54,699 bases of DNA from Desulfuromonadales bacterium (GCA_014860225.1 JACZKE010000047.1:1-54699); one strand, 5' to 3'; counted from the first letter of the stretch, positions 24,307 to 35,909 are shown. Notes: generated from the sequence alone by a model not told the origin. Translations and numbers: made by a program.

Positions 24307-25383
24307 ATGAAAAGATTTGCATTGCTGACTCTTACCCTGATGTTGGCCCTGCCCCTGTCAGCCACATCAGTTGAGGCGAATGACAAGAGAATCAAGGCTG
24401 GCTTTATCTATGTCGGACCGGTCGGTGACGCCGGCTGGACTTACTCCCACGATCAGGCGCGTAAAGAGATGGAGGCCCTGCCTTTCGTCGAACCATCGAC
24501 CTATATCGAGTCCGTGCCCGAAGGAGCGGAATCCGCCCGGGTGATTACCGGCCTGGTCCGCAAGGGACACAATCTGGTGTTCACTACCAGCTTTGGTTAC
24601 ATGGACGCCACCCTGGATGTTGCCAAACGCAATAAAGACGTAGTCTTCATGCACTGCTCCGGCTACAAAACCGCCGAGAATGTCGGCAACTACTTCGGCC
24701 GCATGTATGAACCGCGCTACCTGACCGGCATCGTCGCCGGGAAAATGACCAAGGCCAACAGGATCGGCTATGTCGCCGCGTTCCCGATTCCCGAAGTCAT
24801 CCGCGGCATCAACGCCTTCACCCTGGGCGTACGCAGCGTCAACCCGAAAGCTGAAGTCCGCGTCGTCTGGACCCAGACCTGGTTCGACCCGGGCATCGAG
24901 CGCGACGCCGCCGACAGCCTGCTTGATGTTGGCGCCGACGTCCTGACCATGCACCAGGACGCCCCGGCGACCCTGCAGGCGGCAGAAGCCCGTGGCGCCT
25001 ATGTCATCGGTTACAACACGGACATGCGCTCCTTTGCTCCCAACGCCTTTCTGACAGCTCCTGTCTGGAACTGGGGTCCGCTCTATTCCAGGATCGCCCG
25101 GGACGTTCAGGACGGCACCTGGAAACCAGAGTCAATCTGGTGGGGAATGCAGCAGGACCTGGTCCGTCTGGCGCCGCTCAACGACAAGATCCCTGCAGAG
25201 GTCAAACTCCTGGTTGAAGAGAAAACCGAGGCGATCAAGGCTGGCAAGCTGCATCCGTTTGCCGGGCCGATCAAAGACCAGAATGGCGAGACTCAGATCG
25301 CAGCAGGGGTCATTCCGACCGATGGTGACCTGCTCAGCATGAGCTTCTTTGTCGAGGGTGTCCAGGGCACCATCCCCAAGTAA
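24307..25383 (+). CDS. BMP-family (PnrA-like) ABC substrate-binding protein
   Basis: This 358-residue protein has a signal peptide (LLTLTLMLALPLSATSVEA) without an obvious lipobox. The mature part has the BMP/PnrA pattern: KAGFIYVGPVGDAGWTYSHD, TGLVRKGHNLVFTTSFGY, VVFMHCSGYKTAENVGNYFGR and YLTGIVAGKMTKANRIGYV. This family binds purine nucleosides or related bases in the periplasm. AAAGGATG precedes the ATG. It heads an operon with an ATPase, two permeases and xpt. The presence of xpt supports a purine-type substrate (inference). Confidence 0.92.
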   Translation: MKRFALLTLTLMLALPLSATSVEANDKRIKAGFIYVGPVGDAGWTYSHDQARKEMEALPFVEPSTYIESVPEGAESARVITGLVRKGHNLVFTTSFGYMDATLDVAKRNKDVVFMHCSGYKTAENVGNYFGRMYEPRYLTGIVAGKMTKANRIGYVAAFPIPEVIRGINAFTLGVRSVNPKAEVRVVWTQTWFDPGIERDAADSLLDVGADVLTMHQDAPATLQAAEARGAYVIGYNTDMRSFAPNAFLTAPVWNWGPLYSRIARDVQDGTWKPESIWWGMQQDLVRLAPLNDKIPAEVKLLVEEKTEAIKAGKLHPFAGPIKDQNGETQIAAGVIPTDGDLLSMSFFVEGVQGTIPK

Positions 25384-25404
25384 AAGCCTTCCGAAAGGTT
25401 TTAA

Positions 25405-25443
25405 GGGGCGCGTACCGAAAACTTTGGTGTGTGCCCCTTTTTA
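25405..25443 (+). terminator. Intra-operon terminator/attenuator
   Basis: GGGGCGCGTACC pairs with GGTGTGTGCCCC (several G-U pairs) and is followed by TTTTTA. It lies 21 nt beyond the binding-protein stop, a common way to make more binding protein than membrane components. Confidence 0.72.
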
Positions 25444-25494
25444 TTCGGACGAAACCCTTTTAGCGCAAAGCTTTATGTTGATCTTCTTGGCGTT

Positions 25495-26999
<1,505 letters not shown>

Positions 27000-27003
<4 letters not shown>

Positions 27004-28070
27004 AGCTGATATCGGAGAAACGCGAGCTTACCTCGCGCCTGTTCCGCATCAGTGCGCCGCTGATTTCGATACTTGTGGCCCTGTTCGTGGCCGGCTTCCT
27101 GCTGATGGCAGCCGGTGTCAATCCGCTGCTGGCCTATCTTGAAATCTTCCGGGAATCACTGGGTTCGGTTTACGGTCTTTCGGAAACCCTGGTCAAGACA
27201 ACCCCGCTGATTTTTGCCAGTCTCGGCGTCTCACTCGCCTTTCGCATGCAGATCTGGAATATCGGCGCCGAAGGGCAGATTTATATGGGGGCTTGCGGCG
27301 CCACAGCGGTCGCCCTCTTTTCCGGCATCGAAAACCACAGCCTGATGATCACGGCCATGTTCCTGGCAGCATTCCTGTTCGGAGGCCTCTGGGGAGGCGT
27401 AGCCGGGGTACTGCGTGCCCGCTGGCAAGTCAACGAGGTTATCGTTACCCTGTTGATGAATTACATCGCTATCCTCGGGGTTGATTATCTGATTTATGGC
27501 CCCTGGAAGGACCCCAAGGGGTTCAATTTCCCCCTGACTGCGCAATTCAGCGAGGCCGCCCGCCTGAGTGAATACTTCGACACGCGCTTCCACAGCGGCT
27601 TCTTCCTGGCGCTGTTCTGCGCACTGCTCATGTATCTGTTTATGGAACGAACAGTCTGGGGTTATGAAATAAAGGTGATCGGCAGCAATCCGAAGGCGGC
27701 CCGCTACGCCGGCATGCGTACCGGCCTGGCCATTTTCGCCGTCCTCTTCCTCAGCGGCGCGGTTGCCGGGATTGCCGGTTTCAGTGAGGTAGCCGGTTTG
27801 CAACATCGCCTGCAGCACGGCCTCTCGCCCGGCTACGGATACACCGCGATCATCATTGCCTGGCTTGCTAAACGCAGTGCCTTCGGCGTCGTCATCGTGT
27901 CGTTCCTCATGGGAGTTCTGCTGGTCGGCGGCGACAGCCTGCAGCTTTCATGGCAATTACCGATCGCGTTTGTTTATGCCTTCCAGGGCCTGATCCTGTT
28001 TTTCCTGCTAGCCTCCGACTTTTTCATTCATAACCGGCTGAGGCTGATACGTGGAGGGCAGCATGCTTGA
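27000..28070 (+). CDS. ABC transporter permease 1 (nucleoside/BMP type)
   Basis: This hydrophobic protein of about 356 residues has eight or more predicted TM helices. Typical motifs are NIGAEGQIYMGACGA, VTLLMNYIA and YEIKVIGSNPKAARYAGM, the coupling-loop region of this permease class. ATG at 27000 overlaps the ATPase stop (ATGA). It pairs with the next permease to form the channel. Confidence 0.93.
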
Positions 28071-28983
28071 AATCCTGCTGGATGCAACTGTCAGAGCCGG
28101 GACACCGATCCTTTTTGCAACGCTGGGAGCGATCATTAACGAACGTGCCGGAATCATCAATCTCGGCATTGAAGGCTTGATGCTGATCGGCGCTTTAGCC
28201 GGTTTTGCCGGCACCCAGGCAAGCGGTTCGCTGTTGATCGGCGTAGTGGCGGCATTTGTTGCCGCGCTGCTGGCAGGTAGTATTCATGGTTTCATCACCG
28301 TACAGTTACGCGGCAACCAGATCGTCAGCGGCCTGGCCCTGACCATGTTCGGCATCGGCATCACTGCCCTGTTCGGACGCAGCATGGTCGGCCTCACCAT
28401 TGCAGGCTTTGAACGGGTCGCCATTCCCGGTTTGAGCGGGCTGCCGCTGATCGGCAAAGCATTTTTCAACCAGGACCTGCTGATCTATTTCAGCTTCTTT
28501 CTCGTAGTCGCCATCGCCTTGTTCTTCTACCGCACCCGCTGGGGACTGGCGTTGCGCACGGTCGGTGAAAATCCTGCGGCGGCGGATACCTGTGGCGTTC
28601 CGGTCATTCTTACCCGCTTTCTGGCCGTGGCCATCGGCTCAGGGATCGTCGGCATCGGCGGTGCCTACTTAAGCCTTGCCACCACACCGATGTGGATCGA
28701 AAACATGACGGCCGGCCGGGGCTGGATTGCCGTAGCCCTGGTGATTTTCGCCTCCTGGTCGAGCTATCGCGCCCTGGCCGGTGCCTATTTGTTCGGCGGC
28801 ATCACCGCCATGCAATTGCGCTTCCAGGCCATGGGCACTACAGTCAGCGTCCACATCCTGCAGATGATGCCCTATTTCTTTACGATCCTGGTGCTGGTCA
28901 TTTCCACGATCCGCCTGCAGAAAGGTGCGTCCCAGCAACCCGAAAACCTCGGACAGCCCTACGACCGTGAGGATCGCAAATGA
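28063..28983 (+). CDS. ABC transporter permease 2 (nucleoside/BMP type)
   Basis: This integral membrane protein of 306 residues has the motifs NERAGIINLGIEGLMLIGAL, GNQIVSGLALTMFG and LRTVGENPAAADTCG. I chose ATG 28063 because GGAGGGC sits 5 nt upstream and the first permease stops 8 nt inside; the GTG at 28051 is an unlikely alternative. It is the second half of the importer channel. Confidence 0.93.
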   Translation: MLEILLDATVRAGTPILFATLGAIINERAGIINLGIEGLMLIGALAGFAGTQASGSLLIGVVAAFVAALLAGSIHGFITVQLRGNQIVSGLALTMFGIGITALFGRSMVGLTIAGFERVAIPGLSGLPLIGKAFFNQDLLIYFSFFLVVAIALFFYRTRWGLALRTVGENPAAADTCGVPVILTRFLAVAIGSGIVGIGGAYLSLATTPMWIENMTAGRGWIAVALVIFASWSSYRALAGAYLFGGITAMQLRFQAMGTTVSVHILQMMPYFFTILVLVISTIRLQKGASQQPENLGQPYDREDRK

Positions 28984-29507
28984 ATCAGGTTGCAGATGAG
29001 CTGCTCGCACGGATCAGGCGAGACGGCTCGATCAACGGACAGATCATCAAGGTGGATCGTTTCCTCAATCACATGGTCGACCCTATGCTGATGACTCGTC
29101 TCGGCGCTGAACTCGCCAGCCGATTTGCGGATTCGGACATCGACAAGGTTATCACTGCGGAGAGTAGCGGCATCATGATCGCCCAGGCACTGGCGGGGCA
29201 TCTCGGCGTACCCTTCATCTACGCCAAGAAGAAGCGCCCGCTGACCATGGGTGATTTTTTTGCCGCCTCGAGCTATTCTTTTACCAAGCAAGAGTCGACC
29301 ACCCTTTACGTTTCTCGCGAGGTGATCCTGCCGGGTGAGCGTCTACTGTTTGCCGACGATTTCTTTGCTGTCGGCTCGACCTACAAAGCAATCGAGCAGA
29401 TCATTGAGCAAGCCGAAGCGAGCCTGATTGGCGCGGCGGTAATTATCAACAAGTCGCAGCGACGGGACATCGAAGCCATTCTGACTCTCGCAGAACTGAC
29501 AACATAA
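28980..29507 (+). CDS. xpt: Xanthine phosphoribosyltransferase
   Basis: This 175-residue enzyme is a type I phosphoribosyltransferase closest to Xpt: KVDRFLNHMVDPMLM, ITAESSGI, FIYAKKKRPLTM and the PRPP-binding LLFADDFFAVGS. It converts xanthine and PRPP to XMP, salvaging the base that enters through the importer. ATG overlaps the permease stop by 4 nt (ATGA), placing it in the operon. The substrate of the transporter may therefore be xanthine or a xanthine-yielding nucleoside (inference). Confidence 0.9.
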   Translation: MNQVADELLARIRRDGSINGQIIKVDRFLNHMVDPMLMTRLGAELASRFADSDIDKVITAESSGIMIAQALAGHLGVPFIYAKKKRPLTMGDFFAASSYSFTKQESTTLYVSREVILPGERLLFADDFFAVGSTYKAIEQIIEQAEASLIGAAVIINKSQRRDIEAILTLAELTT

Positions 29508-29564
29508 CTACGGAACGGCGGACTTTACAACGCTTTCGTCTTTAACCTCAGAACGGATCTTAAC

Positions 29565-30014
29565 ATGTCCTCAACGACGTTTTTCCTGCTCATGGCCCTG
29601 CTTGCTGGTATTTCGGTACCGACCCAGGCCGGTATCAATGCGCAACTCGGTCTCTGGACCCGTTCGCCGGTGCTGGCATCAACCATCTCTTTCATGGTCG
29701 GCACGCTGACCCTGATCCTCTACACCGTTATCACCAGAATTCCCCTGCCCAGCCTTGCTACAGCCGGCAACCATCCTTGGTGGATCTGGATCGGCGGATC
29801 GCTCGGTGCCTTTTTCGTCACGGTCACCATCATCCTTGTAGGCAAACTTGGCGCGACGACCATGATTGCCTCGATCCTCGCCGGACAGATGTTCGCCTCT
29901 CTGCTGCTCGATCATTTCGGCTGGCTGGGCTATCCGCTGCAACCGATCAGTCTCGGGCGTATCGTCGGTGTCCTATTGGTTTGCGCAGGCGTTTGGCTGA
30001 TCAAGTTCTTCTGA
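29565..30014 (+). CDS. YdcZ-like (DMT superfamily, DUF606) inner-membrane transporter
   Basis: This 149-residue protein has about five TM helices. The pattern PTQAGINAQLGLW, SFMVGTLTL, WWIWIGGSLGAFFVT and GQMFASLLLDHFGWLG is that of the YdcZ/DUF606 small multidrug-like family. The substrate is unknown. It begins 57 nt after xpt and may be the last gene of that transcript. A two-gene partner often found in this family was not seen. Confidence 0.82.
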   Translation: MSSTTFFLLMALLAGISVPTQAGINAQLGLWTRSPVLASTISFMVGTLTLILYTVITRIPLPSLATAGNHPWWIWIGGSLGAFFVTVTIILVGKLGATTMIASILAGQMFASLLLDHFGWLGYPLQPISLGRIVGVLLVCAGVWLIKFF

Positions 30015-30189
30015 ACTTTCGGATTCATCTATTTCCGACCTTCTTTATGTTGTACCTCTTTTTCCTAAAATCGGTTTTCATACTGTCGCAAAACCCGTCT
30101 AAATTCGCGCGACAGCTTGCGAATGTGAATATTTTCACTAGAATCAAGGGAACGTCATCAGTTTTTAACGGCTTTTCAGAGGTGAAATC

Positions 30190-31218
30190 ATGTGGGTTTC
30201 CTTATTGTGGCTGATTCTCGCAATTCTCGGCGGCTGGTTGATCAACTTCCTGCTCTTTAACATCGTTCTGACGCACTCACGTTTGACCGAAAAACCCTTC
30301 GCCAGCGCTTTGCAAAAACGTTTATATCCTGTCATGCGCCTGTTGCTGCCGATGTTTTTGCTCTTGCTGCTCGCGCCGGCCATGACCATTCCAGCGGGTG
30401 TCTCACTGGTGTTGCGGCGCATATTCGGCGTTGTGTTCATTGGCCTGATCGCCTGGTTGTTAGTAACCCTGGTGTTATCCGGCCGCGATGTGATGCTCAG
30501 CCGTTACGATATCAACGTCAAAGACAACCTCAAAGCACGCTCGATTCATACTCAGGTCGATGTCCTGGTGAAAATCCTGGTGATCATCATCGGCCTTGTG
30601 GCGGTCGCTTCGGCCATGATGATATTCGAGCAAATCCGCCAGGTGGGCACCAGCATCCTGGCCTCGGCCGGGATCATCGGCATTATCGTCGGTTTCGCCG
30701 CCCAGCGCAGTATCGCCACCCTGCTGGCCGGCCTGCAGATCGCCATCACCCAGCCGATCCGCATCAATGACGTGGTGATTGTCGAAGGGGAATGGGGTCA
30801 GATCGAGGAGATTGCCTTGACTTACGTGGTCGTCCGTATCTGGGACGAGCGCCGCCTGATTGTACCGACCAGCAATTTTCTGGAAAAGCCGTTCCAGAAC
30901 TGGACCCGGATTTCGGCAGACATGCTCGGTACAGTCACCTTCCATGTCGACTACAGCCTGCCGGTGGATATCGTCAGAAACCATCTCTACGAGATTCTCA
31001 AGGATAATGAATTGTGGGATGGCAGGGTATGGCGCCTGCACGTGGTCAACGCTACCGAGAAAACCGTCGAGCTACGCGCCCTGGTGAGCGCGGCGAACTC
31101 GGGCGACGCCTGGGAACTGCGCTGCGATGTACGGGAAAAGTTGCTGAGCTTTTTGCAGATGAACTATCCACAGTGCCTGCCTAAAGTGCGGGCCGAGCTA
31201 CAAGATCTCAGGTCTTGA
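30190..31218 (+). CDS. MscS-family mechanosensitive channel
   Basis: This 342-residue protein has about four N-terminal TM helices (to about residue 160). The pore helix and beta domain are visible as IIGIIVGFAAQRSIATLLAG, TQPIRINDVVIVEGEWGQIEE, WDERRLIVPTSNF and FQNWTR, all standard for MscS. The channel relieves turgor on hypo-osmotic shock. AGAGGTG precedes the ATG. It converges on the N-ATPase operon with a 23-bp gap. Confidence 0.93.
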   Translation: MWVSLLWLILAILGGWLINFLLFNIVLTHSRLTEKPFASALQKRLYPVMRLLLPMFLLLLLAPAMTIPAGVSLVLRRIFGVVFIGLIAWLLVTLVLSGRDVMLSRYDINVKDNLKARSIHTQVDVLVKILVIIIGLVAVASAMMIFEQIRQVGTSILASAGIIGIIVGFAAQRSIATLLAGLQIAITQPIRINDVVIVEGEWGQIEEIALTYVVVRIWDERRLIVPTSNFLEKPFQNWTRISADMLGTVTFHVDYSLPVDIVRNHLYEILKDNELWDGRVWRLHVVNATEKTVELRALVSAANSGDAWELRCDVREKLLSFLQMNYPQCLPKVRAELQDLRS

Positions 31219-31241
31219 ATTCAGGCCAGGATCCGGTTTCG

Positions 31242-32138
31242 TTATGTTCCCTGCGCACCATCGTCGCTTGCACTAAGCGCCTCGAATCCGGAGATCACGT
31301 CGAACAGTTCTTCGGAAATGGTATTCTGACGCATGCCGTGAAACTCCCGGGTCAACTCTTCTATAGTCTCTTCGATATTTTGTTCAGCCCGCTGCATCGA
31401 AGCCAGTCGGGCGGCGTTTTCGGCGGCCATGGAGGCGGCGAAGGCGCGAAACAGGGCGACGAAAAGATATTCGCCGATCAACGCACCGAACAGTTCCTCC
31501 CAGGGCATGGTATAGAGCGGGATCTGCCGGCTCGGCCACTGCTGTTTGCCGAGGTCTTTCAGCCAGCGCTGATCGGGCGGCAGCAGGTTAACCCGCTGTT
31601 GACGATAGGTCGAGCCACCGGCAGGGTGATTGTGAAACAGGATGAGGCGCAGTTCGCCCTCTTTCTCGCGAACCTCGGCAAGGTGCAGGAGTATCTCCTG
31701 GACCTTTAACGAAACACCCTCAACCGATGGGGGAAGGGAGATAAACCGGTGGACCTCGCCAAAGGTATCCTCCATCAGGCCATGGGCTTTAGCTCCGGCT
31801 ACCCAGAGCAGAGGATGGTCGCGCTTGACCTCCAGTTCAGCACGGGAAACCTGAACGAATTCGATGATGGCCTCGTTGAAACGGCCGGCCATGCCCTGGT
31901 CGGAGCCAAAGACCATAATCAGGGTTTGGCGTGGATCTTTCTGGCGGCCTAAGAGCGGGTGCCGGCGTAGAGCTGCGAGCAGGCCCATTTCAACCGATTG
32001 GAAATATTCATCCAGGGAACGGGTCGCGTCCTCGTATTGGCGAATGCTCACTGCGGCCAATGACTTCATGGTCCGCACCACAGTGTGCAGGTCGTCGGCG
32101 CTCTTGAGTTTGCGTTCCATGTCCTGAAGAGTCTGCAT
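31242..32138 (-). CDS. atpG: N-ATPase subunit gamma
   Basis: This 298-residue central-stalk subunit is a divergent gamma. The N-terminal helix (MQTLQDMERKLKSADDLHTV) and the long C-terminal helix (AASMAAENAARLASMQRAEQ) form the coiled-coil rotor shaft. The middle GSDQGMAGRFNEAI is the Rossmann-like part. It is the last gene of the operon, in the position diagnostic of N-ATPases. It starts 87 nt after atpA with GGAA upstream. Confidence 0.94.
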   Translation of the reverse strand: MQTLQDMERKLKSADDLHTVVRTMKSLAAVSIRQYEDATRSLDEYFQSVEMGLLAALRRHPLLGRQKDPRQTLIMVFGSDQGMAGRFNEAIIEFVQVSRAELEVKRDHPLLWVAGAKAHGLMEDTFGEVHRFISLPPSVEGVSLKVQEILLHLAEVREKEGELRLILFHNHPAGGSTYRQQRVNLLPPDQRWLKDLGKQQWPSRQIPLYTMPWEELFGALIGEYLFVALFRAFAASMAAENAARLASMQRAEQNIEETIEELTREFHGMRQNTISEELFDVISGFEALSASDDGAQGT

Positions 32139-32224
32139 TTTTTCCAGCGTTCCTGAGCATTAATTTGCCAACCGGCCGGCAAAGGTTCAAAGCCAATCTG
32201 CTGCCGGCGCGTTGGATGGCACCA

Positions 32225-33775
32225 TCAAGTTTTTGTCTGTTTCTCCTGATTTTCCACAAGCCCAGCGACAGCCTCTGCGGCCGTCTGTCGCAGGGCCTCA
32301 AAATCATCATCGTTTAATTTTTCGCCGGTTTCGATTTTTTTTGCGATGCTGTCGACATGATGCAAGCTATCGCGCACCAGGGATTCCGCCTCCAGCAGCT
32401 TTTCTTCCGGGACCGGATCGAAGACGCCTTCGTTGACTGCAAACAGCACGATGATCTGCTCCGCGGCTGTAAGCAGCGCGTACTGCGACTGTTTCAACAC
32501 CGAGCGCACCCGCTGGCCCCTTTCCAGAGTCTTGCGGGTGTCCACGTCGAGCCGGGTGCCGAAACGGGAGAAGGCCTCGAGTTCTTCGAACTGCGAGTAG
32601 GTCAGGCGCAGGTCCCCGGCAACCGCGCGATAAGCAGGATACTGGGTTTTGCCGCCCACCCGCGATACCGATTTGCCGATGTCGATAGCCGGCAGAATAC
32701 CTTTGCGGAACAGTCCGGGCGACAGGTAAATCTGGCCGTCGGTGATCGAAATCAGGTTGGTCGGGATGTAGGCAGAAATGTTCTGCGCCTCGGTTTCGAT
32801 GATGGGCAGGGCGGTCAACGATCCGCCGCCAAGTTCATCACGCAGATGGGTCGAGCGCTCGAGCAGGCGTGAGTGGATATAGAAGATGTCACCGGGGAAT
32901 GCTTCACGCCCGGGAGGCCGGCGCAGCAGCAACGAGATTTCACGATAGGCACGTGCATGGTGGGTGAGGTCGTCGTAGACCACCAGTACGTCTTCTCCCT
33001 GCTCCATGAAATATTCAGCCATGGTCGTCGCGGCATAGGGCGCGATGAATCGCAGACCCGGGGCATCGTCGCCTTCGACGGTCACCACGGTGGTGTAGTC
33101 CATGGCGCCATGCTCTTCAAGATCAGCGACGACCCGGGCGACGCTTGAGGCGCGCTGGCCGATGGCGCAGTAGAAACAGAGCACCCCCTTGCCCTTCTGG
33201 TTGATGATGGCGCCGACGGCAATGGCGGTTTTGCCGGTCTGGCGATCGCCCAGGATCAGCTCACGCTGGCCTCGTCCGATGGGAACCAGGGCATCGATCG
33301 CCTTGAGACCGGTCATCAGGGGAACGGTCACGGGAGCGCGGTCCATGATTGCAGGTGCTGGACGCTCCACCGGACGCCGCTCGCGAAAACGCAGCCGGCC
33401 CTTGCCGTCACGAACCCGTCCGCCGGGGTCGACCACGCGGCCGATGAGTTCCTCGCCCACCGGCACATCGAGCACGCGGCGGCTGCGGTGCACCTCGTCC
33501 CCCGCACCCAGGTGATCGTAGTCACCGAGCATAACCACACCGATTTCATGGGGATTGATATTGAAAGCCAGTCCGAGAGTGTTGCCGGGAAAGACGAGTA
33601 ATTCTTCGCCCTGAACGCCAGCAAGACCCTTCACCCTGGCGATACCTTTGCCGACATAGCTCACCTGACCGACGATTCGTGGCTCCAGCCGGGGCGTGTA
33701 ATCGTCGAGACTCTGGTCGAGAACCGAGAAGATTTCATTCAGCCAGAGGCCTGACTGGGATTGGCTGTCGCTCAC
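32225..33775 (-). CDS. atpA: N-ATPase subunit alpha
   Basis: This 516-residue non-catalytic nucleotide-binding subunit has Walker [20 protein letters not shown] and [20 protein letters not shown]. The C-terminal domain ends the usual way ([18 protein letters not shown]). It starts with GTG at 33775 and AGGA upstream. The start is 25 nt after atpF. Confidence 0.96.
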   Translation of the reverse strand: MSDSQSQSGLWLNEIFSVLDQSLDDYTPRLEPRIVGQVSYVGKGIARVKGLAGVQGEELLVFPGNTLGLAFNINPHEIGVVMLGDYDHLGAGDEVHRSRRVLDVPVGEELIGRVVDPGGRVRDGKGRLRFRERRPVERPAPAIMDRAPVTVPLMTGLKAIDALVPIGRGQRELILGDRQTGKTAIAVGAIINQKGKGVLCFYCAIGQRASSVARVVADLEEHGAMDYTTVVTVEGDDAPGLRFIAPYAATTMAEYFMEQGEDVLVVYDDLTHHARAYREISLLLRRPPGREAFPGDIFYIHSRLLERSTHLRDELGGGSLTALPIIETEAQNISAYIPTNLISITDGQIYLSPGLFRKGILPAIDIGKSVSRVGGKTQYPAYRAVAGDLRLTYSQFEELEAFSRFGTRLDVDTRKTLERGQRVRSVLKQSQYALLTAAEQIIVLFAVNEGVFDPVPEEKLLEAESLVRDSLHHVDSIAKKIETGEKLNDDDFEALRQTAAEAVAGLVENQEKQTKT

Positions 33776-33800
33776 AGGATGATCCTATAAAATCGTCGCA

Positions 33801-34631
33801 TCATTCTTTATCCGTCCGCATGGGGGCTTTATTATCGTCAGGGTCTGCCTGCTCTCCGGAAGGTTCACTTGCTTCACGACTTTTTTCTTCAATCAGTGTC
33901 AGCACCTGCTCCTCGAGTTCCTCCAGGTAACCTGCGATGCTCCAGGAGAATTTTACGCTGCCGGCGCTGACTTCAACTCCCAAAGGCTGCCCGTTGTCAA
34001 CCTGGTAATCGACTTCCGCGTCTTTGTTGCAGAACTCGTGAAGAGCAGTCGTGATCTTGCTCTTCATGGCATCATCCAGTTTACACGTTGTACGAACGAT
34101 GATCTCACCCGCTTCGGCCGCTCGCGAAAGGCGGTCCCGGAGGTCGTGATCAAGCTTCTTCATCCGGGCGAGAAGAACTTCGGCCAACCGGTTGTTCAAG
34201 GGCTCGTCGGCCAGGTCCTGCAGGGCACGTTGCACACAACGCAGGATCTTTTGGCTGGAATGCTTTTTCAGGTCATGTGCAAACTCGTCTTTTTCTTTGT
34301 CCAGAGACTGAAGCCAGCCATGACGCTTGTTCTCCACATGCCTGCGGGCTTGCTCGAGGAGCTCTTGCAGGCGTTTTTGGGCCTCTTCTTCAGCTTTTTC
34401 CAGCTTTTCCACGCTTTGCTGCTCTAATTCTTCCTGCTTGTGCAGAAACTCATCGATCTGTCGCTGCGCCTCGGCGCGCTTGGCCGCAGCCTGTTGCAGA
34501 CGGTTGGCGATCTTTTCTTCCCGCTCGTTCATATGCCGAACGATCGGTTGATAAAGAAACCGCTTGAGCAGATAGACGAGGATGAGGAAGTTGACAATCT
34601 GCGCTGCAACGGTAAACCAGTCGATGAGCAT
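33801..34631 (-). CDS. atpF: N-ATPase subunit b with delta-like C-terminal part
   Basis: This 276-residue protein has one N-terminal TM helix (AAQIVNFLILVYLLKRFLY), a long charged coiled coil (about 35-175) and a C-terminal globular part (about 175-250). That part, with DGQPLGVEV-like and KFSWSIAGYLEELE segments, resembles the delta/OSCP C-terminus. No separate atpH is present, as expected for N-ATPases, in which an extended b probably replaces delta. It is coupled to atpE by 1 nt. Confidence 0.93.
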   Translation of the reverse strand: MLIDWFTVAAQIVNFLILVYLLKRFLYQPIVRHMNEREEKIANRLQQAAAKRAEAQRQIDEFLHKQEELEQQSVEKLEKAEEEAQKRLQELLEQARRHVENKRHGWLQSLDKEKDEFAHDLKKHSSQKILRCVQRALQDLADEPLNNRLAEVLLARMKKLDHDLRDRLSRAAEAGEIIVRTTCKLDDAMKSKITTALHEFCNKDAEVDYQVDNGQPLGVEVSAGSVKFSWSIAGYLEELEEQVLTLIEEKSREASEPSGEQADPDDNKAPMRTDKE

Positions 34632-34632
34632 T

Positions 34633-34914
34633 TCAGCCTCCGCCGGCTTGATTCAAAAAATAATTCCAGAAAGGGTTGGCGAAGATCAGAATCATTGAAA
34701 CCACTAATGCGTAAATAGCCGTAGATTCGACCATGGCCAGACCGACGAACAACGTCCGGGTGATGGTGTTGGTTTCATCGGGCTGCTGAGCCATGGCCGA
34801 GAGTGCCTGGGCAAGCGCCCGCCCCTCTCCCAGAGCCGGGCCGATAGCACCGATGCCGATGCACAGGCCACTGCTGATAATGGACGCCACTGCGACCCAA
34901 CCGAGACTATCCAT
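34633..34914 (-). CDS. atpE: N-ATPase subunit c (rotor ring)
   Basis: This 93-residue hairpin protein has two TM helices. GPALGEGRALAQ places Glu30 at the position of Gln32 of the Na+-binding Ilyobacter c subunit. VESTAIY supplies Glu63, Ser64, Thr65 and Tyr68 at the positions of its Glu65, Ser66, Thr67 and Tyr70. Two carboxylates per site are typical of N-ATPases; this may mean Na+ or H+ specificity. I chose ATG 34914, because AAAGGAGGACC precedes it; a longer frame exists. It overlaps the end of atpB by 8 nt. Confidence 0.96.
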   Translation of the reverse strand: MDSLGWVAVASIISSGLCIGIGAIGPALGEGRALAQALSAMAQQPDETNTITRTLFVGLAMVESTAIYALVVSMILIFANPFWNYFLNQAGGG

Positions 34915-35635
34915 GAGTTGGTCCTCCTTTGTCGTGTTGCTGTTGTCGCTGGTTTTTCTCCTCCTGGCCCTGGTGCACCCGGGCAGCGGCCGCCAGGTAG
35001 ACGGCAGCAAGGACAGCGAAAATGTACGCCTGGATCACTCCTGTAATCAGCCCCAGGATGTTCATCAGAACGGGAAAGAGCAAGGGGGCGAGCGACAACA
35101 GAATGCCGGCAATCATGGCACCGCTCATCATATTACCAAAGAGACGCACCGCCAGTGCGAGGGTCCGCGAAAATTCACCCATAAGATTGAAAGGAAGCAT
35201 GAAGGGGCTTGGTTGCACATAAAGTTTGAGATAGCCGACCAGTCCCCGTCGCCGGATGCCCCACCCGGGGACGGCGACAAACACGCAGATGGACAGGGCA
35301 GCCGTGGTCGACAGCGAACCGGTTGGCGCTCGATAGCCGGGAACGACAGCGAGGACATTGGGCAGCAGGATGAAGAGGAACAGGGTGCCGATAAAGGGCA
35401 GGAACTCATCGACGGGTTTCAGGCCCATATCCCCGATCTGCTGGCGGATGTTGCTCACCACCACTTCCAGCAGATTCTGACCGCGGCCCAACTTTTCGCC
35501 GGAGGTCAGGCGCAGGGTGACGAGGGCCGAAATGCCGACCAGCAAGACCATGTTAAGCCAGGTCATGGCAATGGTGGCGTTGAGTCTGGCGAAACCATGC
35601 TGCCAGTAAATGAAGGCGTCGGGGGTGATTTCCAT
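34907..35635 (-). CDS. atpB: N-ATPase subunit a
   Basis: This 242-residue protein has five or six TM helices and the key stator Arg in FSRTLALAVRLFGNM. It forms the ion half-channels next to the c ring. It has a weak Shine-Dalgarno and follows a 354-bp gap containing a MITE-like insert, unlike the tight spacing elsewhere in the operon. Confidence 0.95.
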   Translation of the reverse strand: MEITPDAFIYWQHGFARLNATIAMTWLNMVLLVGISALVTLRLTSGEKLGRGQNLLEVVVSNIRQQIGDMGLKPVDEFLPFIGTLFLFILLPNVLAVVPGYRAPTGSLSTTAALSICVFVAVPGWGIRRRGLVGYLKLYVQPSPFMLPFNLMGEFSRTLALAVRLFGNMMSGAMIAGILLSLAPLLFPVLMNILGLITGVIQAYIFAVLAAVYLAAAARVHQGQEEKNQRQQQHDKGGPTHG

Positions 35636-35744
35636 AAGCTCTGCTCAGGTTAATGTTGCCGGTTGGTAACTATTCAGCACATAAGCGAATGCATGTGGTC
35701 TGCTGCCATTGCCTGCGTCCAACGTTGTCACTTAACTTCCCTCT

Positions 35745-35909
35745 AGCAGCCTGTCGGACTATCCATGAGCCGGCTGCAAATCCGGCTGTTTAGCCTATAT
35801 TTCAGCTCCTTTTTGGTCCATAGCTACGGCTATGAACCTGCAAATGAGCTAAAATCTGTTCTCAAGCATCCAAATTTTCGCTTCGGCCCGTATAGTTCGA
35901 CAGACTGCT
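35745..35909. mobile_element. 165-bp MITE-like element M, full copy, inside the N-ATPase operon
   Basis: The ends AGCAGCCTGTCGGACTAT and (inverted) AGCAGTCTGTCGAACTAT match at 16 of 18 positions. The interior has no coding capacity but several palindromes (CCGGCTG, TAGCTACGGCTA). A shortened copy is at 41970-42022 and a single end is at 45789-45816. It lies between atpR and atpB, in the 354-bp gap 35636-35989. Target-site duplication is not obvious. Confidence 0.75.

Noticed and set aside
34793-35653. Long plus-strand frame (286 codons) opposite atpB/atpE
   Set aside because: It is a shadow of atpB and atpE, with biased composition and no recognisable sequence.
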